Source of the DNA: Flavobacteriales bacterium
GTDB taxonomy: Bacteria > Bacteroidota > Bacteroidia > Flavobacteriales > UBA1820
Length of the DNA stretch: 34,895 nt
Reading direction: 5' to 3'
NCBI GenBank assembly: GCA_017620815.1
Contig: JAGAUI010000031.1
Span: 1 to 34,895, forward strand
In this document: one piece after another, positions 1 through 8,147 of the stretch
Layout of the letters: every line of letters begins with the position of its first letter
Position numbering within the stretch: the first letter of the stretch is position 1
The notes under the pieces: generated by a model
What the model was told of the DNA's origin: nothing
Seen by the model: the letters and a program-made list of their open reading frames with translations, nothing else
The model's database searches: none
Made by a program: the position numbers and the translations under genes

Positions 1-93
1 GACAAATACTACAAAAAAAAATTAAAAAACATTTGGTAGGGACAGAAAAAAGTACTATCTTTATAGAAGTAAAACCACCCAAACATAAAGCTA

Positions 94-130
94 ACTGCCG
101 AGATTATCACTCATGATATTCATCGGCAGT
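94..130 (-). terminator. Hairpin downstream of the M23 peptidase gene
   Basis: Arms ACTGCCGA (94-101) and TCGGCAGT (123-130) pair perfectly. The 21-base interval between them can form a smaller TATCA/TGATA stem. No clear U-run follows on either strand, so this is a weak terminator candidate. It lies 23 bases past the stop of the minus-strand peptidase gene. The rest of 1-152 is AT-rich and shows no gene. Confidence 0.4.
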
Positions 131-152
131 TTATGTATAGAGTATCAATGTT

Positions 153-1409
153 TTACAGGGATATTTCTTCTAGTTTCTTCACTAGAGAATCGCTAACTAT
201 TTTGAAATTTTCTTTATTGGCAGAGCTGATAGGTTTTTTAGGTTGGGATTTTATGGTAAGGGGATTGATAGGTTTTCCGTTTTCATGTACGCGGAAGTCT
301 AGGTGAGGCCCAGTAGAAAGACCTGTAGAGCCTACATATCCTATCACTTGTTTTTGTTTCACATAATCGCCTACTTTAAGTCCTTTGGCAAATCCCGAAA
401 GATGCATATATGTAGTAACATAAACGCTGTTGTGGCGTATTTTTACATAGTTCCCTCCGCCTCCGGCTTGATATGCTTTGGCGATAACCTTACCGCTACC
501 TATGGCATAGACAGGTGTTCCTTTGGGTGCTGCATAGTCCACGCCATGGTGAGCACGATAGCGTTTAAGAACAGGATGGTAACGGCTATTTGAAAAGCGA
601 GAAGATATGCGATAGTAGTCAAGAGGGGCTTTGAGGAAAGCACCTTCTAGGCTGTTCCCGTCAATGTTATAATAAAGCTCTTCGCCGTCCTGTATGTATG
701 GTATAGCATAGAAAGTTTTACCCGATGCAGTAAATGAGGCAGCAATGATTCGTTGGTTGTTGATAGGTGTGTCATTGATAAATTCCTGTTCATAAAGCAC
801 GCGAAAGCTATCGCCATTCTGTATGCCAAAGAAATCTACCGTCCAACCAAATATGTGTGATAGTTCTACTGCCAAAAGTGGCGAAGCTCCCTTTTCTTGC
901 ATTGCAATCCATAGGGATGAGTTTATAGTTCCAGCTACTGCCATCTGTTGCCAATGTGAAGGATTGGCTTCTCGTGTTACCTTGAAAACAGAGTCTGTAA
1001 AGTCATATTTTACATATTCTTTGGCTCCATCTTCATAGATGAAATATAGTGGACGATGGGTGCTGTCTCTACTGCTAAGTAGTGCATAAGCGTTGCCTGC
1101 ACGTATCTTACGGACGTTAAAAATACTATCGGGACATTGAGAGAGTTCGTAAGTCTCTCTGGAGCTGAAACCTAGGTTCATAAGAATTTCGGCCAGTGTC
1201 TGCCTATAGCGTACAGTATCATATTTAACCGCAAATTCTTCTATGGGCAAACCGTACTTTTTAATGGTGTCTTTTACTACCAGAGTGTCTTTGGCTTCTG
1301 TATTTTCTTCTATAATAGTCTCTTCTGGTAGTGATGTAATAAAGAGGATAGCGATACCCGTTGTGAGTATCGCTATTATGGCTAAAATGATTTTTTTTCT
1401 AGATAGCAT
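153..1409 (-). CDS. M23 family metallopeptidase, membrane-anchored, LytM domain
   Basis: This is a 418-residue peptidoglycan hydrolase candidate. Residues 7-25 form one N-terminal hydrophobic segment, either a signal anchor or an uncleaved signal, so the body should lie in the periplasm. Residues 50-250 match the N-terminal region usual in long M23 proteins. The LytM domain covers about 270-385. It has the first zinc motif HHGVD (H287, D291), the catalytic-type His in YMHLSG (H336) and GPHLDF (H369). In the textbook family the last motif is HxH, but here the second His is Asp371. The gene starts 34 bases after the response regulator gene on the same strand, so it is probably the last gene of a kinase-regulator-peptidase operon. 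The family call is firm. Whether it cuts peptidoglycan cannot be read from sequence. Confidence 0.9.
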   Translation of the reverse strand: MLSRKKIILAIIAILTTGIAILFITSLPEETIIEENTEAKDTLVVKDTIKKYGLPIEEFAVKYDTVRYRQTLAEILMNLGFSSRETYELSQCPDSIFNVRKIRAGNAYALLSSRDSTHRPLYFIYEDGAKEYVKYDFTDSVFKVTREANPSHWQQMAVAGTINSSLWIAMQEKGASPLLAVELSHIFGWTVDFFGIQNGDSFRVLYEQEFINDTPINNQRIIAASFTASGKTFYAIPYIQDGEELYYNIDGNSLEGAFLKAPLDYYRISSRFSNSRYHPVLKRYRAHHGVDYAAPKGTPVYAIGSGKVIAKAYQAGGGGNYVKIRHNSVYVTTYMHLSGFAKGLKVGDYVKQKQVIGYVGSTGLSTGPHLDFRVHENGKPINPLTIKSQPKKPISSANKENFKIVSDSLVKKLEEISL

Positions 1410-1443
1410 TTATAGTAATCTATATCAAATGTGTGTCTATATG

Positions 1444-2145
1444 TTATTCTTCCACTATAAGACGGAAGCCTTCGCCATGGATATTGCTGATGGATACTTT
1501 TGGGTCGCTCTTGAGATATTTGCGGAGCTTTACTATATATACATCCATAGAGCGAGCTGTAAAATAGTTGTCATCTTTCCATATACGTACCAATGCCATT
1601 TCGCGAGGCATAAGGTCTCCTATGTGTTGGCAGAGGAGTTTAAGAAGTGCATTTTCTTTGGGGGAAAGTTTATATTCTTCTTCTCCATTGGAAAGAGTGC
1701 GTAGTTTGGAATCAAATGTAAACGAACCTATATTAAATATAGTCTTGCTGTCTTCTGAAGGTTCGCTGCTATCGCTAGCACCGCGTTCGGTTATGGCTTT
1801 TATCTTATAGAGCAGTACCTCACTATCAAATGGTTTATTGAGATAGTCATCGGCTCCTACTTGATAGCCACGTAGTACGTCTGATTTCATACTTTTGGCT
1901 GTAAGGAATATGATGGGTACTTGTTTATTGACTTCGCGTATCTCTTTGGCTAGTGTGAAGCCATCTTTTTTGGGCATCATCACATCTAGTATGCATAGGT
2001 CATAATGACCCGCATTGAATTTTTTCCAACCATCCTCTCCATCCACAGCATGAGTTACCTCATAATCGTTAAATGTGAGGAAATCTTTAAGCACAGAACC
2101 GAAATTGGTATCGTCTTCTACTAGTAAAAGATGTGTCTTTTCCAT
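1444..2145 (-). CDS. rprY: OmpR/PhoB-family response regulator, RprY-like
   Basis: This 233-residue DNA-binding response regulator has a receiver domain at 1-120. The acidic pocket is E10/D11/D12, the phosphoacceptor is D54 in CILDVMMP, and the switch residues are T82 and K104 (NKPF). A winged-helix C-terminal domain follows at about 135-230 and contains the family signature around LSPKENALLKLL. The kinase gene ends 33 bases upstream, and the layout matches a cognate pair. The RprY name rests on overall resemblance to the Bacteroides RprX/RprY system, so it is a family assignment and the target genes are unknown. The nearest plausible target is the M23 peptidase gene immediately downstream. 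Confidence 0.9.
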   Translation of the reverse strand: MEKTHLLLVEDDTNFGSVLKDFLTFNDYEVTHAVDGEDGWKKFNAGHYDLCILDVMMPKKDGFTLAKEIREVNKQVPIIFLTAKSMKSDVLRGYQVGADDYLNKPFDSEVLLYKIKAITERGASDSSEPSEDSKTIFNIGSFTFDSKLRTLSNGEEEYKLSPKENALLKLLCQHIGDLMPREMALVRIWKDDNYFTARSMDVYIVKLRKYLKSDPKVSISNIHGEGFRLIVEE

Positions 2146-2178
2146 CGTTCTATATAGGTTTATATGTATGTCGTAAAT

Positions 2179-3765
2179 TTAGTTATTTTCTTCTTTCCTG
2201 TCAAGGGGTAATTTTATGGTAAATGTGCTGCCTTTGCCTAGTGAGCTTACTACACTTATACTTCCCCCGTGCATTTCTATGATTTTTTTACTATATGCCA
2301 ATCCTAGTCCATGACCTTTTATATTGTGAATATCACCAGTAGGTATGCGATAGAAATTATCAAATATCTTCTTGGCATCATTATGACTCATTCCCATACC
2401 GTGGTCTTTTACATCTATCGCCCATACATCTGGCGAAGGGTTATATGTGCGTACCTCTATGTGTGGGTTTTCGGGAGAATACTTATTGGCATTGTCCAGA
2501 AGGTTGAGGAAGACATTTGTAATGTGCATGCGGTCAACGTAAGCTGTGCTTGCATCGGCATTATAGGAGTCTTCTATCGTGCCATCGCGGTCATCTACTA
2601 TGAGTACTATATGTTCTATGGCTTCTTCCAGCAAACTGTTAAGGTCTGTTTCTTCACGTTTCATATCCAACTGACCGCGTTCTAGTTTGGCTATGCGTAA
2701 AACACTCTCCACTTGGGTGAGCATACGGCGGTTTTCCTCTTTTATAACCCCGAGGAAATGTTCTGTTTTTTCTTCAGACTCTTTTACCTTGCTACTACGC
2801 AATGCATCTACAGCTATGGAAATAGTGGCGATAGGAGTCTTGAACTCGTGGGTCATGTTGTTTATAAAATCGTTCTTCATATCGGCTACTTTCTTCTGAC
2901 GTATGATGTAGTAGATAGAAAGAGCAAATGCAGCTATGATGATAAGTATAAAGAGTATAGTAGCACTTATCATAGGAATAAGACTCTTTAACACAAATCC
3001 CATCTCGTGAGGAAAACGCAATGCTAGCTCATATCGTGCCATACCGTCTGAAGATACAAATAATCTGGCTGTATGAGCTGTAAGAGTGGAGTCTATGCGT
3101 GGAGAGTGTATAGATGATAACTCTCCGTTGGTCATGATGGCATACTGGTATGGAGTATTGATATTATTCTCATACAATACGCGGTCTATGATATTGATGA
3201 GTTTTTCTGGTTTTATGCGTTGGAGTAGGGACTGCTGTTCTCCTATGAGGCTCAACTGGGTGTGGACGTGGTTTATTACCATATTTGGGTCGGGGATACC
3301 ATATGCTATGGAGTAGCTGGTATTGGCATCACCCAATTCTTTGTTCCCAAGACCTTTGAGAACCTTCTGGTATTCTATGAAATTACGTATGCGTAATGAA
3401 TCATTAAATCCTTTCTCTTCCAGTGGTATGGTTATGGTTTCTTCTTTATAGAGGCTCTGTATGAGCGAGATAGACTCCCCTGTAGAGGGGTTGCTATTCA
3501 TATATGTGAAGTTAACGTCTTTTTTTATTTTGGGTAGAGCGTCTGTGTTAAATCCAGAATAACGAGATATGAGCTGTTCCATTTCCTCGGCCTCTACCTG
3601 ACGGGAAATCATAAACATGGAACGGCGTATGTTGCTCTCAAACTCAACCGTACGCTCTACTATCAATGACCGTATCCAATACACCTGTATCCCCACAAGC
3701 CCTGTGAGGGATATGACCATAAGAACTACTATGGCTATGTATAAATTGCGTGTCTTGGATTTCAT
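2179..3765 (-). CDS. rprX: Sensor histidine kinase, RprX-like
   Basis: This 528-residue inner-membrane sensor kinase has transmembrane segments at about 9-29 and 262-287. They enclose a periplasmic sensing region of roughly 230 residues with no recognisable named domain. The cytoplasmic part has the HisKA H-box with the phosphorylated His at 306 (THEFKTP). It also has the N-box NLLDNANKYS (421-430), the G1 box DVKDHGMGM, the FDNFYRI segment and the G2 box GHGLGLAYSKK (about 484-494). All catalytic boxes are intact. It is the first gene of the apparent three-gene operon, and a -7 box sits about 28 bases upstream of its start. What it senses is unknown. Confidence 0.9.
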   Translation of the reverse strand: MKSKTRNLYIAIVVLMVISLTGLVGIQVYWIRSLIVERTVEFESNIRRSMFMISRQVEAEEMEQLISRYSGFNTDALPKIKKDVNFTYMNSNPSTGESISLIQSLYKEETITIPLEEKGFNDSLRIRNFIEYQKVLKGLGNKELGDANTSYSIAYGIPDPNMVINHVHTQLSLIGEQQSLLQRIKPEKLINIIDRVLYENNINTPYQYAIMTNGELSSIHSPRIDSTLTAHTARLFVSSDGMARYELALRFPHEMGFVLKSLIPMISATILFILIIIAAFALSIYYIIRQKKVADMKNDFINNMTHEFKTPIATISIAVDALRSSKVKESEEKTEHFLGVIKEENRRMLTQVESVLRIAKLERGQLDMKREETDLNSLLEEAIEHIVLIVDDRDGTIEDSYNADASTAYVDRMHITNVFLNLLDNANKYSPENPHIEVRTYNPSPDVWAIDVKDHGMGMSHNDAKKIFDNFYRIPTGDIHNIKGHGLGLAYSKKIIEMHGGSISVVSSLGKGSTFTIKLPLDRKEENN

Positions 3766-3792
3766 ATATAGTGAGGCATATTATTTATATGG

Positions 3793-3800
3793 CAAAGATA
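3793..3800 (-). promoter_or_regulatory. Bacteroidetes -7 box for the rprX-rprY-peptidase operon
   Basis: Read on the minus strand this is TATCTTTG, a full match to TAnnTTTG. It would start transcription about 20 bases before the kinase ATG at 3765. I see no convincing -33 TTTG at the usual 19-21 base spacing. Confidence 0.55.
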
Positions 3801-3851
3801 GTTTTTGCTAGCCGATATAACTATTAACGACATCATAAATATGATATAAAA

Positions 3852-4400
3852 TTAGGAGATTTTTTTAACAATTGTGTCTATGATATGGTTGTAATAGTTC
3901 TCGTGGGGTACCATCATACCGCGGTCGGCATGAGTCATATGCTTGAATGTTTCTAGGGGGAAGAATTGGACTTCTTCTACTTCCTCTTCCTGCAATGTGA
4001 TGTCATCTATATCAAATTCTGCACGCAGGAGATAGACATAGCAGTGTTCGCGGTTTATCCAGCCACGAGCAGGGTAGGGGTATTCCATATGTACGGTATA
4101 GACATATTCCAAATCGCTGTCTTGAACATTGATGCCTATTTCTTCTCTTATCTCCCTTATAGCTCCTTCTAGTGGGCTTTCGCCTGCATCTACATGTCCC
4201 GCTACCGATATGTCCCACATGGAGGGGAAAGTCTCTTTGCATGCGGCACGTTTCTGCAGAAGGATGCTCCCATCGCAGCGGTATATCCACACATGGGCAC
4301 TTATATGCCATAGACCTTCTCTATGGGCATTGAGTTTGGTGGTGGTAACACCTGTTTTATGACCATCAGAATCATATATGTCCACTATTTCTTCCATCAT
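3852..4400 (-). CDS. Nudix hydrolase (IDI/YfcD-like subgroup)
   Basis: This 182-residue protein has a complete Nudix box at residues 68-90: G68, E74, then REIREEIGI (R82, E83, E86, E87, G89). It should bind Mg2+ and hydrolyse a nucleoside-diphosphate-linked or similar pyrophosphate substrate. The N-terminal part, which begins with a D-x-x-D/G-type strand and has LLQKRA and WDISVAGH, resembles the isopentenyl-diphosphate isomerase-like and YfcD subgroup. The isomerase reaction itself cannot be claimed. Two Met codons open the frame (4400 and 4397), and either could be the start. It has its own -7 box and is not clearly linked to the kinase operon. The substrate is unknown. Confidence 0.88.
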   Translation of the reverse strand: MMEEIVDIYDSDGHKTGVTTTKLNAHREGLWHISAHVWIYRCDGSILLQKRAACKETFPSMWDISVAGHVDAGESPLEGAIREIREEIGINVQDSDLEYVYTVHMEYPYPARGWINREHCYVYLLRAEFDIDDITLQEEEVEEVQFFPLETFKHMTHADRGMMVPHENYYNHIIDTIVKKIS

Positions 4401-4423
4401 TTATCACATATTTATATGTTATA

Positions 4424-4431
4424 CAAATGTA
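4424..4431 (-). promoter_or_regulatory. -7 box for the Nudix gene
   Basis: The minus strand reads TACATTTG, a full TAnnTTTG match, 24 bases before the ATG at 4400. It is back to back with the plus-strand box at 4517-4524, which makes 4401-4557 a divergent promoter region. Confidence 0.55.
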
Positions 4432-4516
4432 GTGGATTTTTTTGTCTTCTTTTTATCTATGCGTCTATTTATTTGCAAAAATATGTATATGACTATAAGA
4501 AAATGAAGAATTTATA

Positions 4517-4524
4517 TATATTTG
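4517..4524 (+). promoter_or_regulatory. -7 box for the WG-repeat gene; decides its start
   Basis: TATATTTG matches TAnnTTTG exactly. Transcription should start at about 4528-4531. The upstream in-frame ATG at 4534 would then be nearly leaderless, whereas ATG 4558 gives a leader of about 28 bases and a normal signal peptide. Confidence 0.6.
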
Positions 4525-4557
4525 TAGAGTCATATGTTTAACTTAAATCATGCCATT

Positions 4558-6783
4558 ATGAATACAAGAAAACTATTTATGTGCTTTACCATTGTGCTAT
4601 CTTTTATAATAGGAGCAAATACCCTATGGGCAGAAACCCTAACTAATGCAAATGAATATGACTCATCATCTGCTATGATGCAGAATGACAATAAAGACAA
4701 GGAGTATCTCCTACGACCAACGGGTAGTAATGGCAAATATTGTTACTATCTCAAAAATCCTTTAAGAAAGGCTTTTGAGGGAGAGTATGAAGCTGCTGCA
4801 TTATTTTCAGAAGGCTTGGCGTATGTGAGAAATGGCGGTAAATATGGATATATAGATGAAACAGGTCGTGTGGTAATATCATATATGTATGAAGATGCAG
4901 GTAATTTTTCAGAAGGCCTGGCGGCTGTAAAAAAAGGAGGTAAATGGGGATACATAGATAAAACGGGACGTCTGGTAATATCATATATGTATGATTATGG
5001 ATATTCTTTCAGCGAAGGTATGGCAGCTGTGGAAAATGGCGGTAAATGTGGTTTTATAGATAAAACGGGACGTTTAATAGTATCTTATAAATATGATGAA
5101 GTAGGTAGGTTTCATGAAGGGATGGCAAAAGTAGGGATAGCAAAAAAAGAAATGTTCTACGGCGTTGAACGTAAAAATACGTATTGGGGGTATATAGATA
5201 AGAGTGGTAGGGAAGTTATTCCGCTTATATATTGGGCTACTGGTAATTTCAGCGAAGGTTTGGCTTATGTGTCTAAAAGAAACCAAGGTTGGGGATTTAT
5301 AGATAAGACAGGACGAGTGGTGGTGCCTATCATATATGAAGGTGCCTATAATTTTAATGGCGGTCTAGCACGTGTAGAAAAAGGAGGTAAATGGGGATTT
5401 GTAGATAAGACAGGCCGAGTAGTAGTGCCTACCATATATGAAGAGGTTAATGATTTTAATGATGGTTTGGCGGTTGTAATAAAAAGCGGTAAATGGGGAT
5501 TTGTGGATAAAACGGGACGTGTTGTCATTCCTCTCATATATGATTATGTACATCTTTTCAGCGAAGGTCTGGCCGCTGTAAAAAAAGGAGGTAAATGGGG
5601 ATTTGTAGATAAAACAGGCAGAACTGTTATCCCTTTTGAGTATGATAAGGATAATTATTTGTTGGAATTTAAAGATGGTCTGGTGGCTTTAAAAAAAGGA
5701 GGTATGTGGGGAGTGATAGATAAAACAGGAAAAATGATACTGCCCTTTAAGTATAAACGAAAACTGTATATTCGCGGGGGTAAAATATATGATTCTCTTT
5801 CAAGTACTACACCTATAAATGTGGAAAAAGAGATGGCTCAGTATAAAACGTCCCAAGTATCTCGCACACAGACTGTAAATAGAACATATGTAAAACCTGC
5901 ACCACGAGTTGTTGACCCTATGAAAAAACCTATAAAATGGATAGGAGATTATGTAGATGGTCTGGCTCCTGCCAAAGCCGATGATGGTCTGTATGGATAT
6001 GTGAATGTGAAACGTGAAATAGTCATACCGTGTATATATAATAGTGTAAAACAATTTGTTGAAGGACTGTCACTTGTTGAAATAAAGAATAATTATGGAT
6101 ATATAAATAAAAAAGGGGAGGTTGTAGTTCCTATCATATATGATTATTTGTCTGGATTTTTTGAAGGACTGGCCGCAGGAAAGGTTATGGGAAAGTGTGG
6201 CTATGTAGATAAAACGGGTAAGGAGGTTATACCGTTTATATATGATGAAACTCTTGTCTTTTCCGATGGATTGGGAAAGGTAAAGAAATATGATATGTAT
6301 GGCTATGTAGATAAAACAGGAAAAGAGATAGTGCCGGTTAAATATATTTCTATTGGGGAGTTTAAAGATGGACTGGCTGCTGTGAAAGGCTATATAGGAA
6401 GAAAAATGGGGTATATAGATAAAAGTGGTAAAGAAGTGTTGCCACTTACGTTTGATGATGCCAAAGATTTTTATGAAGGAATGACTGTGGTATGTAAAGG
6501 AGATAACTGGTATGTGATAGATAAAACAGGTAAGATATTGTACAATCTGAAGGGGCATATCGTTGTATCGGGTTTTTATAAAGGCGGTTTATTAGAGATA
6601 GCAAGATATTATAAACAAGGCTGGAAGAGAGAAACATATGGCTTGATAGATAAGACAGGTCGTGTGATACTTCCTCCTAAATATTCTTATGTGGGGATAA
6701 CAGATGATGTAATACATGTAGAAACCACAAGAAGTGTCGATGAATGGTATGACCATACAGGTAAAAAAATTAAGAAAAAATAA
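4558..6783 (+). CDS. Secreted WG-repeat protein, 16 repeats
   Basis: With the start at 4558 the protein has 741 residues. It begins with a signal peptide (MNTRKLF, a hydrophobic core, then NTLWA-E, with cleavage near residue 25). The rest is almost all WG repeats of about 33-35 residues built on the pattern W/YGYIDKTGRVVIP-x-I/K-Y-(about 8)-F-x-EGLA-x-V. I count nine repeats before and seven after a non-repeat linker (DNA about 5761-5950). WG repeats (KWG/WG_beta_rep) are a known surface or periplasmic repeat type of unknown biochemical function. Some repeat units are nearly identical in DNA, for example 4918-4951 and 5569-5602. No catalytic motif is seen. A periplasmic or cell-surface binding scaffold is an inference. 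Confidence 0.88.
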   Translation: MNTRKLFMCFTIVLSFIIGANTLWAETLTNANEYDSSSAMMQNDNKDKEYLLRPTGSNGKYCYYLKNPLRKAFEGEYEAAALFSEGLAYVRNGGKYGYIDETGRVVISYMYEDAGNFSEGLAAVKKGGKWGYIDKTGRLVISYMYDYGYSFSEGMAAVENGGKCGFIDKTGRLIVSYKYDEVGRFHEGMAKVGIAKKEMFYGVERKNTYWGYIDKSGREVIPLIYWATGNFSEGLAYVSKRNQGWGFIDKTGRVVVPIIYEGAYNFNGGLARVEKGGKWGFVDKTGRVVVPTIYEEVNDFNDGLAVVIKSGKWGFVDKTGRVVIPLIYDYVHLFSEGLAAVKKGGKWGFVDKTGRTVIPFEYDKDNYLLEFKDGLVALKKGGMWGVIDKTGKMILPFKYKRKLYIRGGKIYDSLSSTTPINVEKEMAQYKTSQVSRTQTVNRTYVKPAPRVVDPMKKPIKWIGDYVDGLAPAKADDGLYGYVNVKREIVIPCIYNSVKQFVEGLSLVEIKNNYGYINKKGEVVVPIIYDYLSGFFEGLAAGKVMGKCGYVDKTGKEVIPFIYDETLVFSDGLGKVKKYDMYGYVDKTGKEIVPVKYISIGEFKDGLAAVKGYIGRKMGYIDKSGKEVLPLTFDDAKDFYEGMTVVCKGDNWYVIDKTGKILYNLKGHIVVSGFYKGGLLEIARYYKQGWKRETYGLIDKTGRVILPPKYSYVGITDDVIHVETTRSVDEWYDHTGKKIKKK

Positions 6784-6784
6784 T

Positions 6785-6792
6785 TATATTTG
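6785..6792 (+). promoter_or_regulatory. -7 box upstream of the Ntn-hydrolase gene
   Basis: TATATTTG is a full match. It begins one base after the WG-gene stop codon and would give a leader of about 65 bases before the ATG at 6861. No terminator lies between the two genes, so read-through is also possible. Confidence 0.5.
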
Positions 6793-6860
6793 CTCACGGT
6801 AAATATTGGCTAGTCCATAGTAATGAGAATAAATAATAACTATATAAAACTCTTGTAAAT

Positions 6861-8096
6861 ATGAATCTTAAAAAAGCAAGTCTAGTAATAGCAGGAGCAT
6901 TGGTGGCGTTTGCAGCCGATGTATATGCTTGCTCTTCGGCAGTGATATCGGGTAAAATCACTCCCGATGGCCGTCCACTATTATGGAAACAGCGTGATAC
7001 TGGTGCAGAACAAAACTCTGTCAAATACTACAAAGGAGGTAAACATTCTTTTATAGGTATAGTAAATAGTAAAGCCAAAAATCCTACCGAAGTATGGATG
7101 GGAACAAATGACGCTGGTTTTTCTATCATGAATACCCAGTCATATAACCTTGTCCCACCAAAAGGCGACGAAGATATGGGGCCAGCCAATGGTAATGTTA
7201 TGCGTCATGCTCTTGAGATATGTTCTTCGGTAGCAGATTTCAAACATTTCCTAGACACTCTCTCTCGCCCTACTATGATATCTGCAAACTTTGGTGTGAT
7301 AGATGCCTATGGTGAAGGCGGATATTTTGAAGTGGGACACGAGACATATAAATTCTTTGATGTGAATGACCCTGCAGTAGCTCCTTGTGGTTATATAGCT
7401 CGTACCAACTATTCGTTTTCGGGTAAAGTCCACGAAGGTATGGGGTATGTGCGTTTCATCACAGAAAATGCCGAACTTATGCGTGTGGCAGGAACAGGAG
7501 AGATAACACCACAGTGGATATTCAAGACATTGGCTCGTTCTTATAAGAATGACATGCTAGGTATCGACCTACGCGATGGCCGTTTTAATAAACCTCATAC
7601 TACTGGTTGGTTCCTAGACAAGGACTTCATAGCTCGTGAGATGACTGCTTCATCATGTGTGGTGCAGGGCGTTAAAAAAGGCGAAAAAGCAGAACTTACC
7701 ACTATGTGGACCATTCTAGGTTTCCCTCCTGCATCGGTTGCAGTGCCACTATGGGTAAAAGATGGTGATAAACTTCCTGTGCAGGTGGTAAATGATAGCA
7801 AGACACATCTTTCACCACTATGTGAGAGAGTTGTAAAACTTAAAAAGAGCGTCTTCTCTTATGACCAGGGCGGAGGAACATCTATGTACTTTAATTGGGA
7901 GAAACTATATAATCTGCAAGGAACGGGAATAATGCAAGTCCTAGAGCCGGTAGAAGATTATGTGTTTGAGATAGCGACTCCGGTGATAGAAAATTGGAGA
8001 AAAAAAGGAAGTGTAGATAGCAAAGAGATGCAAACTCTTTATGGACAGATAGATGCTGTGATAGTAGAAAAATATAAGGAACTTTTTGATATGTAA
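6861..8096 (+). CDS. Exported Ntn hydrolase, isopenicillin-N acyltransferase / carcinine hydrolase group
   Basis: This 411-residue protein carries a signal peptide of about 23 residues ending VYA. It is followed directly by Cys24 of CSSAVISGK, the expected nucleophile of this N-terminal-nucleophile family. Further family marks are RDTG (R45, D46), GTNDAGFSIMNT (N84) and IARTNYS (about 180-185). The group includes isopenicillin-N acyltransferase, carcinine hydrolase and related amide-bond hydrolases. They act on acylated or beta-alanyl amides, and this protein's substrate cannot be told from sequence. Removal of the signal peptide would itself expose the catalytic Cys, so no internal autoprocessing is needed. 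The VYAC stretch also resembles a poor lipobox. A C69-type dipeptidase is a less likely reading. Confidence 0.8.
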   Translation: MNLKKASLVIAGALVAFAADVYACSSAVISGKITPDGRPLLWKQRDTGAEQNSVKYYKGGKHSFIGIVNSKAKNPTEVWMGTNDAGFSIMNTQSYNLVPPKGDEDMGPANGNVMRHALEICSSVADFKHFLDTLSRPTMISANFGVIDAYGEGGYFEVGHETYKFFDVNDPAVAPCGYIARTNYSFSGKVHEGMGYVRFITENAELMRVAGTGEITPQWIFKTLARSYKNDMLGIDLRDGRFNKPHTTGWFLDKDFIAREMTASSCVVQGVKKGEKAELTTMWTILGFPPASVAVPLWVKDGDKLPVQVVNDSKTHLSPLCERVVKLKKSVFSYDQGGGTSMYFNWEKLYNLQGTGIMQVLEPVEDYVFEIATPVIENWRKKGSVDSKEMQTLYGQIDAVIVEKYKELFDM

Positions 8097-8103
8097 TATT
8101 TAC

Positions 8104-8130
8104 ATTCCCGAGTGCGTAGCACTCGGGAAT
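8104..8130 (+). terminator. Hairpin terminator after the Ntn-hydrolase gene
   Basis: A perfect 12-bp stem (ATTCCCGAGTGC, 8104-8115, with its complement at 8119-8130) closes a three-base loop and is followed by TTTATT. It lies 7 bases past the stop codon and only 17 bases before the next gene's ATG. Confidence 0.75.
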
Positions 8131-8147
8131 TTTATTGCCAATACCAT

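Noticed and set aside
4534-4557. Upstream ATG of the WG-repeat gene
   Set aside because: It would give a nearly leaderless mRNA and put eight extra residues before a good signal peptide; ATG 4558 fits better.
6070-6558. Long minus-strand frame (162 residues) inside the WG-repeat gene
   Set aside because: It mirrors the repeat codons of the plus-strand gene and is rich in Ile/Tyr/His/Phe, as shadows of AT-rich repeats are. No family resemblance.
8112-8147. GTG start for the ferredoxin-nitroreductase
   Set aside because: The GTG lies inside the terminator stem, and the added residues do not look like the family.
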